From Spizellomyces sp. 'palustris' (Eukaryota; Chytridiomycota; Chytridiomycetes; Spizellomycetales; Spizellomycetaceae), in contig QEAR01000021.1 of assembly GCA_006535965.1 (NCBI GenBank), forward strand, positions 230,610 through 294,609: 64,000 nt of DNA. Reading direction: 5' to 3'. Below are positions 23,576 through 32,948 of this stretch, in pieces. The first letter of the stretch is position 1; each line of letters starts with the position of its first letter. The translations under genes and the position numbers were made by a program. The notes beneath the pieces were generated by a model, which was not told the DNA's origin, searched no databases, and was given only the letters and a program-made list of their open reading frames with translations.

Positions 23576-25427
23576 ATGCCCCAACTGCCATCCCCACCGC
23601 CTTCAGCAACGTTCCAACAGCACCAGTGTCGCTGGTCGCTCCCTCCATGCTCGCAGACATTTAGTGACGCTGAAGCCCTCTATACACACCTCACGAACGA
23701 GCACATTGGCAGAAAAGCAACAAACAACCTCTGTCTCGACTGTCACTGGGAGGACTGCAACGTTCAAACCGCAAAGAGGGACCACATTACAAGTCATCTA
23801 CGAGTTCATGTTCCACTCAAGCCACACGTCTGCGAGGTAAGATGCTACTCTATCAGTGTGCGAGTGTGCGGTCGGTGTGCTGATAATTTAGTAGATTTGT
23901 GGAAGGGCTTTCAAGCGCCCGCAGGACAAGAAGAAACACGACAAACTTCACGAGGACGCTGCTCTTATGGGCCAAGACCATGCATTCCTCGACTCACAAC
24001 TGCGCGTGCCACGTCCGATGGCTTCCATGCGCAGAAGAAGCAGTGGCCGCTCCATTGTCAAATCAGAGCGCTCTCCCTCGTTTTCACCGGCTGGTTCATT
24101 AGACGGCTCTCCACGTCACCCGGCCATGGACACCACTCCCAAACACTCGCCCTTTTCCCCATACTCGGAAACAAACTGGTCCGATATGCAAGGCTGTTCC
24201 CCGCATTCAGGAACTACAGGAGAGTTCTCGCCCCAGTCGGCGCTCTCCCCTGCAGAAGATGTCATCTTTGGTAGCCTACCCTCGGATCAAAATCTCTTGT
24301 TTGATCACCCCGAGTTCCATTACGACGGGAATTTCAATGGAGACCTGCATGGGGACCTAAACAGTGGGATTCCAGGCGGGATGAACGGCGTGACGCCCAT
24401 GCCCCTAAATGGAAAACGCGGATATGACATTGTCGATGAATTCATGAGCGATTTTAAAAAGAAGCGCCTTTCCACCACTTACGACGCCGACATGGCGCAA
24501 CGTCTCGATGAAATGGCCACATTTCTTTTTGATGATACCACCGGTTCCTTACCCCCCCTCGACACCCAACCCGTTGAACACCTGAACGACCTCAACACCT
24601 TTCTTTTGCAACTGTCGAACGAAATTGGAGATAGCACCTGTTATATGGATAGCAGTCTCTCTACCGACGACACGATGAGCGGCTTCAATTCGTCTTTTGA
24701 TACCTATAATGATGTTAAAGACTCGGCCTTTATCGTACCCCCCAACCCGCAAACCCTCATCAACCCACCCATCATCCCCACCCACCGTCCAGTCTATAAC
24801 AACTCTGTCATTAATAATTCTGTCATTACAGATTCCATCATAACACCTCCCGTTGTTCCGTCCCACTCCACACTACCTAGCTCAGATCTGTACACCTACC
24901 AAAACCTTCCCTCCATACCAACATTCGACCCCTCGACGTTCGACCCGACCACCACACCCCAGGACCTCGAATCCATCCTCGCAGATTCTCCCGCTCCTAC
25001 AACAGATCCATACCGTTTTGTTGAGCGTCAAATCACCGCCATGCCCACCATGCCCGTCCTCTACACACTTCCACTCCAACAAGCAGCAAAGGAACCGCGA
25101 CCTGACGACGTATGCATCAAAGTCAAGATCAGTCCAGAAACGATCGTCAAGCCCCGTCCGCAACGTCTCCGCCCGACACGATCAGAGAGAGCAGAAAAAA
25201 CCGAGGAGGCCGACGTACTCTTGCGCCAATTTCGCAACCTCTCCATCACAGAAACGATCCAAAAAGAACAACAAGCCAAAAAACCTGTTGTCGAACTCAA
25301 ATCATCACGCAAACGACATGCGGATATTGTTCGACTGCTTTTGGTTCGTGTTAGCGAAAAGTTGCGGGCTGTTGATAAGGGCCGGGGACATAAATTGGGT
25401 GTTCAGAGGGGTGTCAAGGTTGCGTGA
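23576..25427 (+). CDS. PacC/Rim101-type C2H2 zinc-finger transcription factor
   Basis: Two exons, 23576-23836 and 23895-25427; 597 aa. Three C2H2 fingers occupy residues ~19-102: [12 protein letters not shown]...[28 protein letters not shown] with HLRVH, and [21 protein letters not shown]. The signatures [12 protein letters not shown] and [20 protein letters not shown] are diagnostic of the ambient-pH regulators PacC (Aspergillus) and Rim101 (yeast). Intron 1 falls inside finger 3. Downstream, [20 protein letters not shown] followed by [17 protein letters not shown] corresponds to the conserved block of PacC near its signalling-protease site, so proteolytic activation is likely conserved (inference). 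The rest is low-complexity Pro/Thr/Ser with acidic patches, as in activation domains. It would bind GCCAAG-type sites and control pH-responsive genes. Confidence 0.92.
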
Positions 25428-26358
25428 TTGTTGCAATCGTTTTCTGTGGTTTTGAATATTTTTTTTCTTACCTGTTTTATGAATTTTTAAATATTGCATT
25501 TGTTCTGCATCTTTTATGCATTTTTATTGGTTGTAGAGGTGGCATATCGCTGCATGTATGGCTTTTGTCTTTTGTTTATGAAGACGACATATGTCACTAT
25601 CATAGACAGATAAGTTTAGCTTCTTGTCAGCCCACACCTAGATTCATCCGATCAATTCAACCAACATCAGAGAATAAACATTTGATATACAATTTGTAGA
25701 ATTGGAGGTCCTGTACATCTCATCTAAGGCCAAATATGGATCTCCTCGTCCATTGAAGACTTGTGAATTCTTTGACTGATCCAACCAGAAAGCGAACCCT
25801 ATCCACCATAATATCTAACTGTACCTACTATTCACGCTACCCTCCACTTTTATACCCTATGTTTGGTTACATGGTCTTGGTTGCTCCTCAGGTCACCTCC
25901 ACACGGGAGAACTATATAGCAACCCGCAAAAGCTACTGTTCAAAATTCTACATTCCTGCTTGGAGGTTTGATGTTACCATCATCTCGATAGTTTTCCGAT
26001 GGTAAAATTTCAAATGTCGGCTTCATGGAGAAGTCATGAACTCTACAAATGTGAGAAGTTTTGACCAGTCCTTTTTATATATGGTTCTGTACTAGCGCAC
26101 TATTGCTGTTGTCTGCGTGTGACGCCTGTTGCGCTTGTCCCGCGACTAGAGGACCAGAATTTGTTAAATCCACTGGCAAGTTGAGTGTATCACCGAGTTT
26201 CCTGTAGTTGCCATCTTATATCGTCGATGGGTGTTGCGAGCTTTGCAGAGAGCTGCAGGCCAGCTCAAATCTCGCTCCCCGTGATAACCGCTGAGGTCCA
26301 CGCGCGGCGCAGCAGCCAATCAACTGCGAGGTAGCATTTCTTTTGATTTTTATTGTCC
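25428..26358. other. Intergenic region upstream of the snoRNA host gene
   Basis: No coding signal. The right 120 bp is a promoter: GC-rich CACGCGCGGCGCAGCAG and a CCAAT-type AGCCAATCA near 26311 precede the TATA box at 26359. Confidence 0.5.
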
Positions 26359-26366
26359 TATAAAAG
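26359..26366 (+). promoter_or_regulatory. TATA box of the snoRNA host gene
   Basis: TATAAAAG, followed about 20-30 nt later by a pyrimidine-rich tract (CGTTCCTCTCCACCTCTCCG) that would span the start of transcription, reminiscent of the 5'-TOP starts of snoRNA host genes. Confidence 0.65.
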
Positions 26367-26492
26367 CGTCCGTTCCTCTCCACCTCTCCGTGTCATTCCC
26401 ATCGTCTTTTCATCCTTCATTGGCTTCCTTCTCATCCAAGCTCTGGCTCATTGGCAAACAGGTTGGTTTTACCTCAGTCGCAAAGGGGGCTG

Positions 26493-26580
26493 CACACAGT
26501 CATGATGACCCATGACAAAATCATTTCAAACTAGAGTCTCAGAACAATGGTGACGATACTTGCGTCTCTGAACTTGTGTG
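26493..26580 (+). ncRNA. snR78: Box C/D snoRNA, snR78-like (25S U2421 methylation guide)
   Basis: Box C AUGAUGA 26502-26508, D' CAGA 26540-26543, C' GUGACGA 26550-26556, D CUGA 26568-26571. The terminal stem pairs 26493-26500 with 26572-26580 (eight pairs, one bulged U). The D' guide UCAAACUAGAGUC (26526-26538) is complementary over 13 nt to the conserved 25S segment GACUCUAGUUUGA. The fifth nucleotide upstream of D' (A26535) pairs with U2421 in yeast numbering, the snR78 target. rRNA sequence recalled from memory. Confidence 0.88.
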
Positions 26581-26699
26581 TGGCCTCCTCCGTTTGTCGA
26601 TTGTTGATCTTTCCGGTGCTGATTGTGCTTGCGTTTAGTGTATTGCTGTTGTCGATGATGATCAAGTGAATGGTATGTAGTGGTTGCGAATGTCGCATG

Positions 26700-26794
26700 A
26701 TTGGCAAAGATGAGTTATCCTGGCACAACAACAACTACGCTGGAATTACCGGCTGAATCATATCTGTTGAGAAAAAGGATGATACTGAGCCAAT
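26700..26794 (+). ncRNA. snR77: Box C/D snoRNA, snR77-like (18S U578 methylation guide)
   Basis: Terminal stem AUUGGC 26700-26705 pairs perfectly with GCCAAU 26789-26794. Box C is AAGAUGA (26707-26713, one mismatch), D' CUGA 26753-26756, D CUGA 26785-26788. The guide GCUGGAAUUACCG (26739-26751) is complementary over 13 nt to the universal 530-loop segment of 18S rRNA. The fifth nucleotide upstream of D' (A26748) pairs with the U after G577 (G530 in E. coli), i.e. U578, the snR77 target. Confidence 0.88.
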
Positions 26795-26934
26795 TGTGTT
26801 GTGACGATGGTCTGGGAAACGTGATCTGATGGTTTTTTCGTTTAGGTAGGTGATCGGTTTTTGGTATAATTGCCCGGACATTACGGCGATTGGTGCAAGG
26901 TAAGCATTGGTGAGACATAAAAGTTGGGACTCAG

Positions 26935-27031
26935 AATCAGAGGATGGCGTCGCGGAACAGACATTCTCTTGCGGTCGCAAAAAAGCACTGGGCACTGAAA
27001 CTCTGTGTTGATTAGTGCATTGCTGATGGTT
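26935..27031 (+). ncRNA. snR76: Box C/D snoRNA, snR76-like (25S C2197 methylation guide)
   Basis: D box CUGA 27023-27026 and D' CUGA 26995-26998 are perfect. The guide AGCACUGGGCA (26984-26994) abuts D' and is complementary over 11 nt to 25S UGCCCAGUGCU; the fifth nucleotide (G26990) pairs with C2197, the snR76 target. Box C is degenerate (AGGAUGG 26941-26947), and the stem AAUCA/UGGUU (26935-26939 with 27027-27031) includes one G-U pair. Supported mainly by guide, D boxes and intron position. Confidence 0.8.
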
Positions 27032-27257
27032 TTTGCTTGGGGTTGCTTGAATTCATGTGTTGTCGCTTGCACATACTCAAGTATCTTTCTTTGCTTAGAT
27101 TCTGTCGGTGATAAGCCGGGCCAAGATGCTGTAACGAGTGTCGCATCCGTCCATTGCTCACGCGACGCAGAACTGGTTTTTTGCACTGATCGCCGATGCA
27201 TGTCGGGAAAGCGTTGTGGTGAGTATCGGTTGTGGCATAATTAGAATAGGAAAAAAA

Positions 27258-27345
27258 ATGAGATGAGGATACCGATGACGAGTCAGATTCGAGTTATTCG
27301 ATGTTGACACATCTTTTATAATACATTCATGCCTAAACTGATCAT
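27258..27345 (+). ncRNA. snR75: Box C/D snoRNA, snR75-like (25S G2288 methylation guide)
   Basis: Box C AUGAGGA (27263-27269, one mismatch), D' CAGA 27284-27287, D CUGA 27338-27341; stem AUGA/UCAU 27258-27261 with 27342-27345. The D' guide GAUGACGAG (27274-27282) is complementary over 9 nt to 25S CUCGUCAUC; the fifth nucleotide (C27279) pairs with G2288, the snR75 target. A second 9-nt complementarity, CAUUCAUGC (27324-27332), matches 25S about 15-20 nt further on and may be accessory pairing. Confidence 0.78.
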
Positions 27346-27476
27346 CTGCAAGATGCGCTCGTGTTGCCGTGGTTGACATGACCTGCCGCTAACTTCGTTT
27401 GCGCTATAGGCTTTTGCACGGCACAACTTGCCACCTGTATGATTGAATGTATCAGGTGGGTAACTCGTGTCATTGC

Positions 27477-27559
27477 GTATGCGATGATGATATCAACAAA
27501 ACAACGAGACAAGCATATGTCGGAATATATTCTGTCGACATGTTTTGGTCTGAGCATGC
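27477..27559 (+). ncRNA. snR74: Box C/D snoRNA, snR74/U27-like (18S A28 methylation guide)
   Basis: Box C AUGAUGA 27484-27490 and D CUGA 27550-27553 are perfect. The terminal stem GUAUGC (27477-27482) pairs with GCAUGC (27554-27559), six pairs with one G-U. The guide GAGACAAGCAUAUG (27506-27519) is complementary over 14 nt to the 5' end of 18S rRNA (CAUAUGCUUGUCUC). D' is CGGA 27521-27524, and the fifth nucleotide upstream (U27516) pairs with A28, the target of yeast snR74 and human U27. Confidence 0.9.
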
Positions 27560-27720
27560 ATGTTATGGTGTATTTGATGAAGTACTCATCGTGCCGCTTT
27601 TCATGTTTTAGGTTTGTGCGTTCTGTCTTTTCTTGTTTTGTCGCTTGTAGTGTTTTATGAGTATATCCCTTGAGAAATCTATATTTTGTTTGTTGCTTGA
27701 GTTTTTCTTGTTATTGCCAG

Positions 27721-28103
27721 TAGCAAATGTTGCTTTGAAAGTTTCAAATAGCTACCAATGAGATTTGATTCTGCATTCTGTCGTTTGTCGATAAACTCGA
27801 CCTGATGGACTTATGCCCCACGCATGTTTACGCTCCTGCATTTGCGCTCAATATCGTTTTCCTTTGTTATCTATCCTTCAACATATTGATATTCCATTCT
27901 CTTATTCTTGCGCACATTCGTCGTCCAGTAAGTTGATTAATGGCAAGGATTCCAGCCGTTGGTGCGAAAAAACGAAAATTGCTGGCCGTTATCGTCGAGG
28001 TTGACTATCGCGATTGTGGCACAGCACTGATGACTCTTCTCATCCCAAAGATCAACAGCTGCACCCAGCGCCCATTTCCTCCCATAACGAGTGAGACCAC
28101 ACC
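27721..28103. other. Spacer between snoRNA host gene and urease
   Basis: Would contain the host-gene 3' end and the urease promoter. Isolated CTGATGA and CTGA words occur (28027, 27802) but without matching stem or rRNA complementarity. Confidence 0.45.
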
Positions 28104-31085
28104 ATGCGCCTCCTTCCCCGCGAAGTCGACAAACTCGCCCTCCACCAAGCCGGCTTCCTCGCCCAAAAGCGTCTCGCACGAGGTCTCCGTCTCAACCATC
28201 CCGAAGCAATCGCGCTAATTGCCTCTCAAATCCTCGAATACATTCGGGATGGCACTCATACCGTCTCAGAACTCATGGCCCTAGGCCGTCGCATGCTCGG
28301 TACGCGACAAGTTCTCCCGGGGGTTGAAAGCATGCTACACGAGGTTCAAGTGGAAGGAACGTTTCCAGATGGTACAAAATTGGTTACGGTGCATAATCCC
28401 ATTGCGAGCGAAGACGGGGACTTGGCTGTTGCGCTCTATGGGAGTTTTCTGCCTGTTCCAGAGTTGAGTGTTTTTGAGACGCGGGGTTTAAAGAGAAAGG
28501 AAGGGGATGATGGGATGCGATATGAGCCTGGTAAGAAAATCCTGTATAAAGATACGCGATATGGTGGTGATGATGAATGTTGTATTTGTAGGTGCCATTG
28601 TGGTCAAGCCCGGTAAAATTGTTTTGAATGAGGGGAGGAATCGGTATGGGATCAAGGTGACGAATGATGGAGATCGACCGGTTCAGGTATTATCCTTTAT
28701 TGTCGCCTGGTGTGTAGACGAGAACCTGAATGGATGAGGTGTAGGTTGGATCGCATTACCATTTTATCGAAGTGAATCCGAAATTGAGATTCGATCGGGA
28801 ATTGGCGTATGGGAAGCGGCTTGATATTCCTGCTGGAACGGCTGTGAGGTTTGAGCCTGGTAGGACCAATATAGTTTGACATACGTCAAAAAACAGCTAT
28901 CTAATGCAGACCAGGTGAAAGCAAAATCGTCTCGCTCACTGATCTTGCCGGGAAAATGATCATATCCGGCGGAAACGCTCTTGCAACCGGTCCTGTCGAC
29001 GTGTCCCGTATCCCCTCGATTCTCGCCAATCTCATCTCTAAAGGATTCGCGCACGATCCTACAAATGCCTCTGTGCTCCCCGTTCCAGCCCCATACACAA
29101 TGGACCGACACCGCTATGCCGAAGCATACGGTCCGACTGTAGGAGATCGCGTTCGATTGGGAGATACCGACCTTTTGATTGAGATTGAGTCGGATTTCAC
29201 TGTATATGGAGATGAATGTGTCTTTGGGGGTGGCAAAGTCATTCGAGAGGGAATGGGACAGGCGAATGGTGTGGGTGATGCTGATGCATTGGACCTTGTC
29301 ATCACCAATGCCGTGATTGTGGATTGGAGTGGGATTTACAAGGTCGGTGATAGTTTATCTGGACCTTTACAACTCTTTGATTCTCATGTGTACATTTGTG
29401 TAGGCTGATATTGGAATTAAAAAGGGCGTGATTGTTGGTATTGGTAAAGCTGGGAACCCGGATGTCATGAATGGGGTGACGGAGGGGATGATCGTTGGTG
29501 TCACAACCGAGGTGTTGGCCGGGGAGGGAACGATATTTACAGCTGGAGCTGTGGACACTCATATTCATTTTATTTGTCCACAACTGTGTGTGGAGGCTCT
29601 CGCAAGTGGAATTACCACACTCATTGGTGGGGGTACGGGCCCCAACACCGGCACAAATGCCACGACATGCACGTCCGGGACCAACCACATTCGCATAATG
29701 CTTCAAGCAACGGATGACCTCCCTATTAATATTGGGTTGACGGGAAAGGGAAACGCGTCCAGTCCGATTGGACTTGAAGAACAAATCCTTGCTGGGGCTG
29801 TTGGGCTAAAGTTGCATGAAGACTGGGGTACTACACCCGCCGCGATTGATAACTGTCTGGACGTCTGTGAACGGTACGATGTTCAGGCGACGATTCATAC
29901 AGATACGCTGAACGAATCTGGGTTTGTCGAGTCTTCCTTGGCAGCCTTCAAGGGCCGAACGATTCATGCATATCATAGTGAGGGGGCTGGCGGCGGACAT
30001 GGTAAGTCATGTCGTGGCGACCCTATCTGTAATGGTGCTGACCCCATAATGTAGCACCGGATATTATCCGCGTATGCGGCGAACCGAACGTCATCCCTTC
30101 TTCCACCAACCCCACTAGGCCGTTTACCGTCAACACACTAGATGAACATTTAGACATGCTCATGGTGAGTGCCCAGTCGTTCTGGCAACTGCCCAGCACC
30201 GCTAACGCCTTTTCAGGTCTGCCACCACCTATCCAAAAACATTCCAGAAGATATTGCATTTGCCGAATCCCGCATTCGAGGCGAAACCATTGGTGCTGAA
30301 GATTATTTACACGATATTGGTGCCATTTCCATTATTTCGTCTGATTCACAGGCAATGGGACGGGTGGGCGAAGTCGTATCCCGGACGTGGCAAACTGCGG
30401 ATAAGATGAAAGGGGTGAGAGGGGTGTTGGCAGGAGAAGGCGGAGCGGACAATTGGAGAGTGAGGAGATATGTTGCAAAGTATACGATTAATCCGTGAGT
30501 ACACGCTATTCGCCGCTTTGAGAGTGTATATACTGAGGGTGTTTCCGTATCTGACAGAGCGACGGCGCACGGTATCTCCCATATTGTCGGATCTATTCAA
30601 GTGGGCAAGCTAGCCGATCTGGTCCAATACCGGCCAGAATTCTTTGGTACCAAATCTGAACGGATCATCAAAGGAGGCGTAATTGTCTGGGCACAAATGG
30701 GGGACGCAAATGCATCGTATGTTACTTTTCTATTTTTTTTTTCGTTTCAACTGGCATCACACTTAGACATTTGTTTAGCATTCCGACACCTCAACCCATC
30801 ATCTCTCGTCCCATGTTTGGCTTCTCACCTTCCTCCATCCCTTACACATCCCACGCATTCATCTCTTCCGCCTCTGTCTCCAGCGTTGCGTCGCTGAAAC
30901 TAAAGAAAACCGCTACGCCCGTGACAGGGTGCCGGAAGGTGACCAAAAAGGACATGAAATTGAATGACCTTTGTCCAAAGGTTGAAGTCGATCCCGAAAC
31001 ATATCAAGTCAAAGTGGATGGACTTTTAGTAAAGGTGGATCCGGTTCGGGAGGTTGCTTTAGGGAGGAGAGTATTTTTGTTTTGA
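28104..31085 (+). CDS. Urease, single-chain eukaryotic type
   Basis: Nine exons: 28104-28530, 28592-28686, 28745-28859, 28915-29342, 29404-30001, 30055-30164, 30217-30494, 30558-30716, 30779-31085; 838 aa, the normal length for fungal and plant ureases that fuse bacterial gamma, beta and alpha subunits. The gamma part starts [20 protein letters not shown]; the beta part holds [11 protein letters not shown]; the alpha part has the nickel ligands HIHF, the carbamylated Lys in [31 protein letters not shown] and the Asp in SDSQAMGR. The flap Cys-His is in MVCHHLSKN, split by intron 6. It hydrolyses urea to ammonia and carbamate in the cytosol and needs UreD/F/G-type nickel chaperones, which are not in this window. 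Confidence 0.97.
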
Positions 31086-31251
31086 GAAATTTCCCAAATA
31101 TCCTTTGTATATGGTTTGGCTCTGACAGTTTTGCCCAATGTACCTAATCAATAAGCCACCCATGATCGCCGGCCTAAGCCACCTGTGGGTGGGGGCCCGC
31201 ATAATGGCTCATCGTCAACGCCAATGACATTATAGCATTTCAGCATCTATA

Positions 31252-32780
31252 ATGTCCGACGTTTACGCACGATGGAGGGCACAATACGTACGTGCTGCGG
31301 GAAACATATTTTACGTCGACTATAACCAGAAGCAGGAAGCTGATCCAAAGAACGCAGTTACGTGCTCAGAGGTATGTATGTTCCTTGCTGCTACCATGGC
31401 GTACTGCTACTGATGGGAGGCTTGTTGGCTTGTAGGCACATGGGTATGGTATGTTGTAAGGTAATACAGGACAAGCATGACATTAAAGATTGAATGCGCC
31501 TTTGAAAAGGAATGTTGTTGTCGGTGTATAACAACAACCAACAGGATTTCGATGGTAAGTTTTAATGAACCGTGTTTATATCCCAGGAGGCCGAGCCTCA
31601 CATCATAAAGGTTTCGTACGGTACTTTGACGTCTTTCGAAACCGCAATGGTCTCTTGTCCTGGCAACAAATCCGGGACCACTCTGGGCGTCTCGTCAATA
31701 CTCCGGACGGGGGCTGCAATTCCGCCACCGATGGTGATATTGATATTGCACATGCCTTGTTCCTCGCTGCGGACAAGTGGCCAATGATGGGTGATGCTAG
31801 TGGACGAGCGGCTCCGAGTGATTATGCGAGGAGGGCTGTGGACCTTTGTAAGGCGATCTGGGAACATACGGTCAATACAGAGCTGTGGTGCTTTGTGCTT
31901 GGGGATTGGGTGACAAAGGATGACAAAAAGGTATATTGGATTAGAGTGTTTGGTAAGATGGATGTGTACTGATATGTAGCCAGTTTTGGCACATTACTCG
32001 AACCTCGGATTTCATCCTTAGCGCCGTCGCTGTCTTTGCCCGCCGTGACACGGAACGCGCAAGTGGATGGCAACGCCTCCTAGACAACACCATCACCATC
32101 ATCCAACACCTCCATACAGCGCACCCTACTGGTCTCCTGCCCGATTTTGCCACGATGGACCATGGACACTGGATACCTGTCAAGTCCCAAGTCCTCGAAA
32201 GCAAACATGACAAAGATTTTCATTATAATGCGTGTCGGACGCCGTGGAGGCTGGCAGTGTATCTAAAGGAAACGGGAGACCAGCGTGTCGTACCTGTGTT
32301 GCAAGCCATGGCACGATTTTTTGATCGACAGGAGGAAATCCGCGCTGGGTGTACGTGTCCTGCCTATTTTCCAATTCTCTTTTTTGCTAAATTGATGTTC
32401 TAGATCACCTTGACGGTCGTCCCTATGCGGACTATGGCGACAAGGCCTTTACAGCACCAGCGTGGAGCTGTCTCCATGTCATGGGTTCACCCCATGCCCA
32501 AAGGGTTTGGAAAGCAATCTCCGAGGAGGAGCCGTCGTACTTTGGGGATTCCATTGAGGCGTTGTGTGTTGCGCAGTGTCGGTGAGAAGATGTACGTGTT
32601 GGGGCATTAGGCTTCTGATGCCAATGTTTTTTTAGGCATGGCGTATTGGGTCGGCGTAGGATGCACGCCGTACGTGTGGATGTTTTGCATTGGGTGGATT
32701 ATCTGGCAGCTGGGGGGTACTTTTTATGTTTCATGAACGGTGCACACAAATACACATTATATGGAGTTCATTGGATATAG
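31252..32780 (+). CDS. Glycoside hydrolase family 8 protein (endoglucanase/chitosanase type)
   Basis: Seven exons: 31252-31371, 31436-31448, 31510-31554, 31611-31930, 31984-32350, 32404-32581, 32636-32780; 395 aa. Exon 2 is only 13 nt. GH8 landmarks: the proton-donor Glu in CSEAHGYGMLLSVY (built from exons 1-3), the Asp in ATDGDIDIAHALFLAADKWP, and WHITRTSDFIL. GH8 enzymes invert beta-1,4 linkages in cellulose, chitosan or licheninan and are mostly bacterial. No signal peptide precedes MSDVYARWRAQYV; a short upstream exon (for example around 31163) cannot be excluded because TTTCAG stands just before the ATG. The last intron is optional: without it the protein would stop at 32585. Confidence 0.83.
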
Positions 32781-32948
32781 ATTTTCATGCCATGTTTTTC
32801 TTTGTAATGTTGATCTGGATACACTTCAAGAGTGTGCATCTTTGGTTTTTTACAACCAGAATCCTTGAAACCACGTGATCACATCGGAGTTTTAATCGAC
32901 ATTCGCTAGGTTTATGTTTTTCCAGGTGTGATCAACGCAAACTGCGAA

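Larger units (their letters stand above)
26385..27720 (+). ncRNA. Spliced non-coding host gene carrying five intronic box C/D snoRNAs
   Basis: Exons inferred from GT-AG signals: ~26385-26461, 26639-26672, 26846-26899, 27099-27218, 27410-27455, then 27612 onward. Introns: 26462-26638, 26673-26845, 26900-27098, 27219-27409, 27456-27611. Each intron is 156-199 nt, far longer than the 50-80 nt of coding genes here, and each contains exactly one box C/D snoRNA (listed separately). In all five, the D box lies 57-72 nt from the 3' splice site, the spacing typical of intronic snoRNAs. The exons have no conserved coding potential that I can see. A further small intron (27661-27720) may follow; the 3' end is not determined. 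The exons are presumably discarded. Confidence 0.85.

Noticed and set aside
26655-26723. A first-guess snoRNA using the AUGAUGA at 26655-26661 as box C and CUGG at 26720 as box D, closed by UGUUGU/ACAACA
   Set aside because: The AUGAUGA falls in host exon 2, the D box is degenerate and no rRNA complement was found. The neighbouring RNA at 26700-26794 has a perfect stem, perfect D boxes, a 13-nt 18S guide and the expected intron position.
26802-26814. ACGAUGGUCU could pair with the 25S segment around C2959 (snR73 site)
   Set aside because: It needs a G-U pair, has no D box at the right distance and lies in the tail of intron 2 after the snR77-like RNA.
27758-27811. AUGAGAU with CUGA at 27802 as a sixth snoRNA of the cluster
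   Set aside because: Box C is poor, the stem has three pairs, spacing is under 45 nt and no rRNA guide could be recognised.
28027-28033. CTGATGA upstream of urease as a box C
   Set aside because: No partner D box with terminal stem and no guide sequence.
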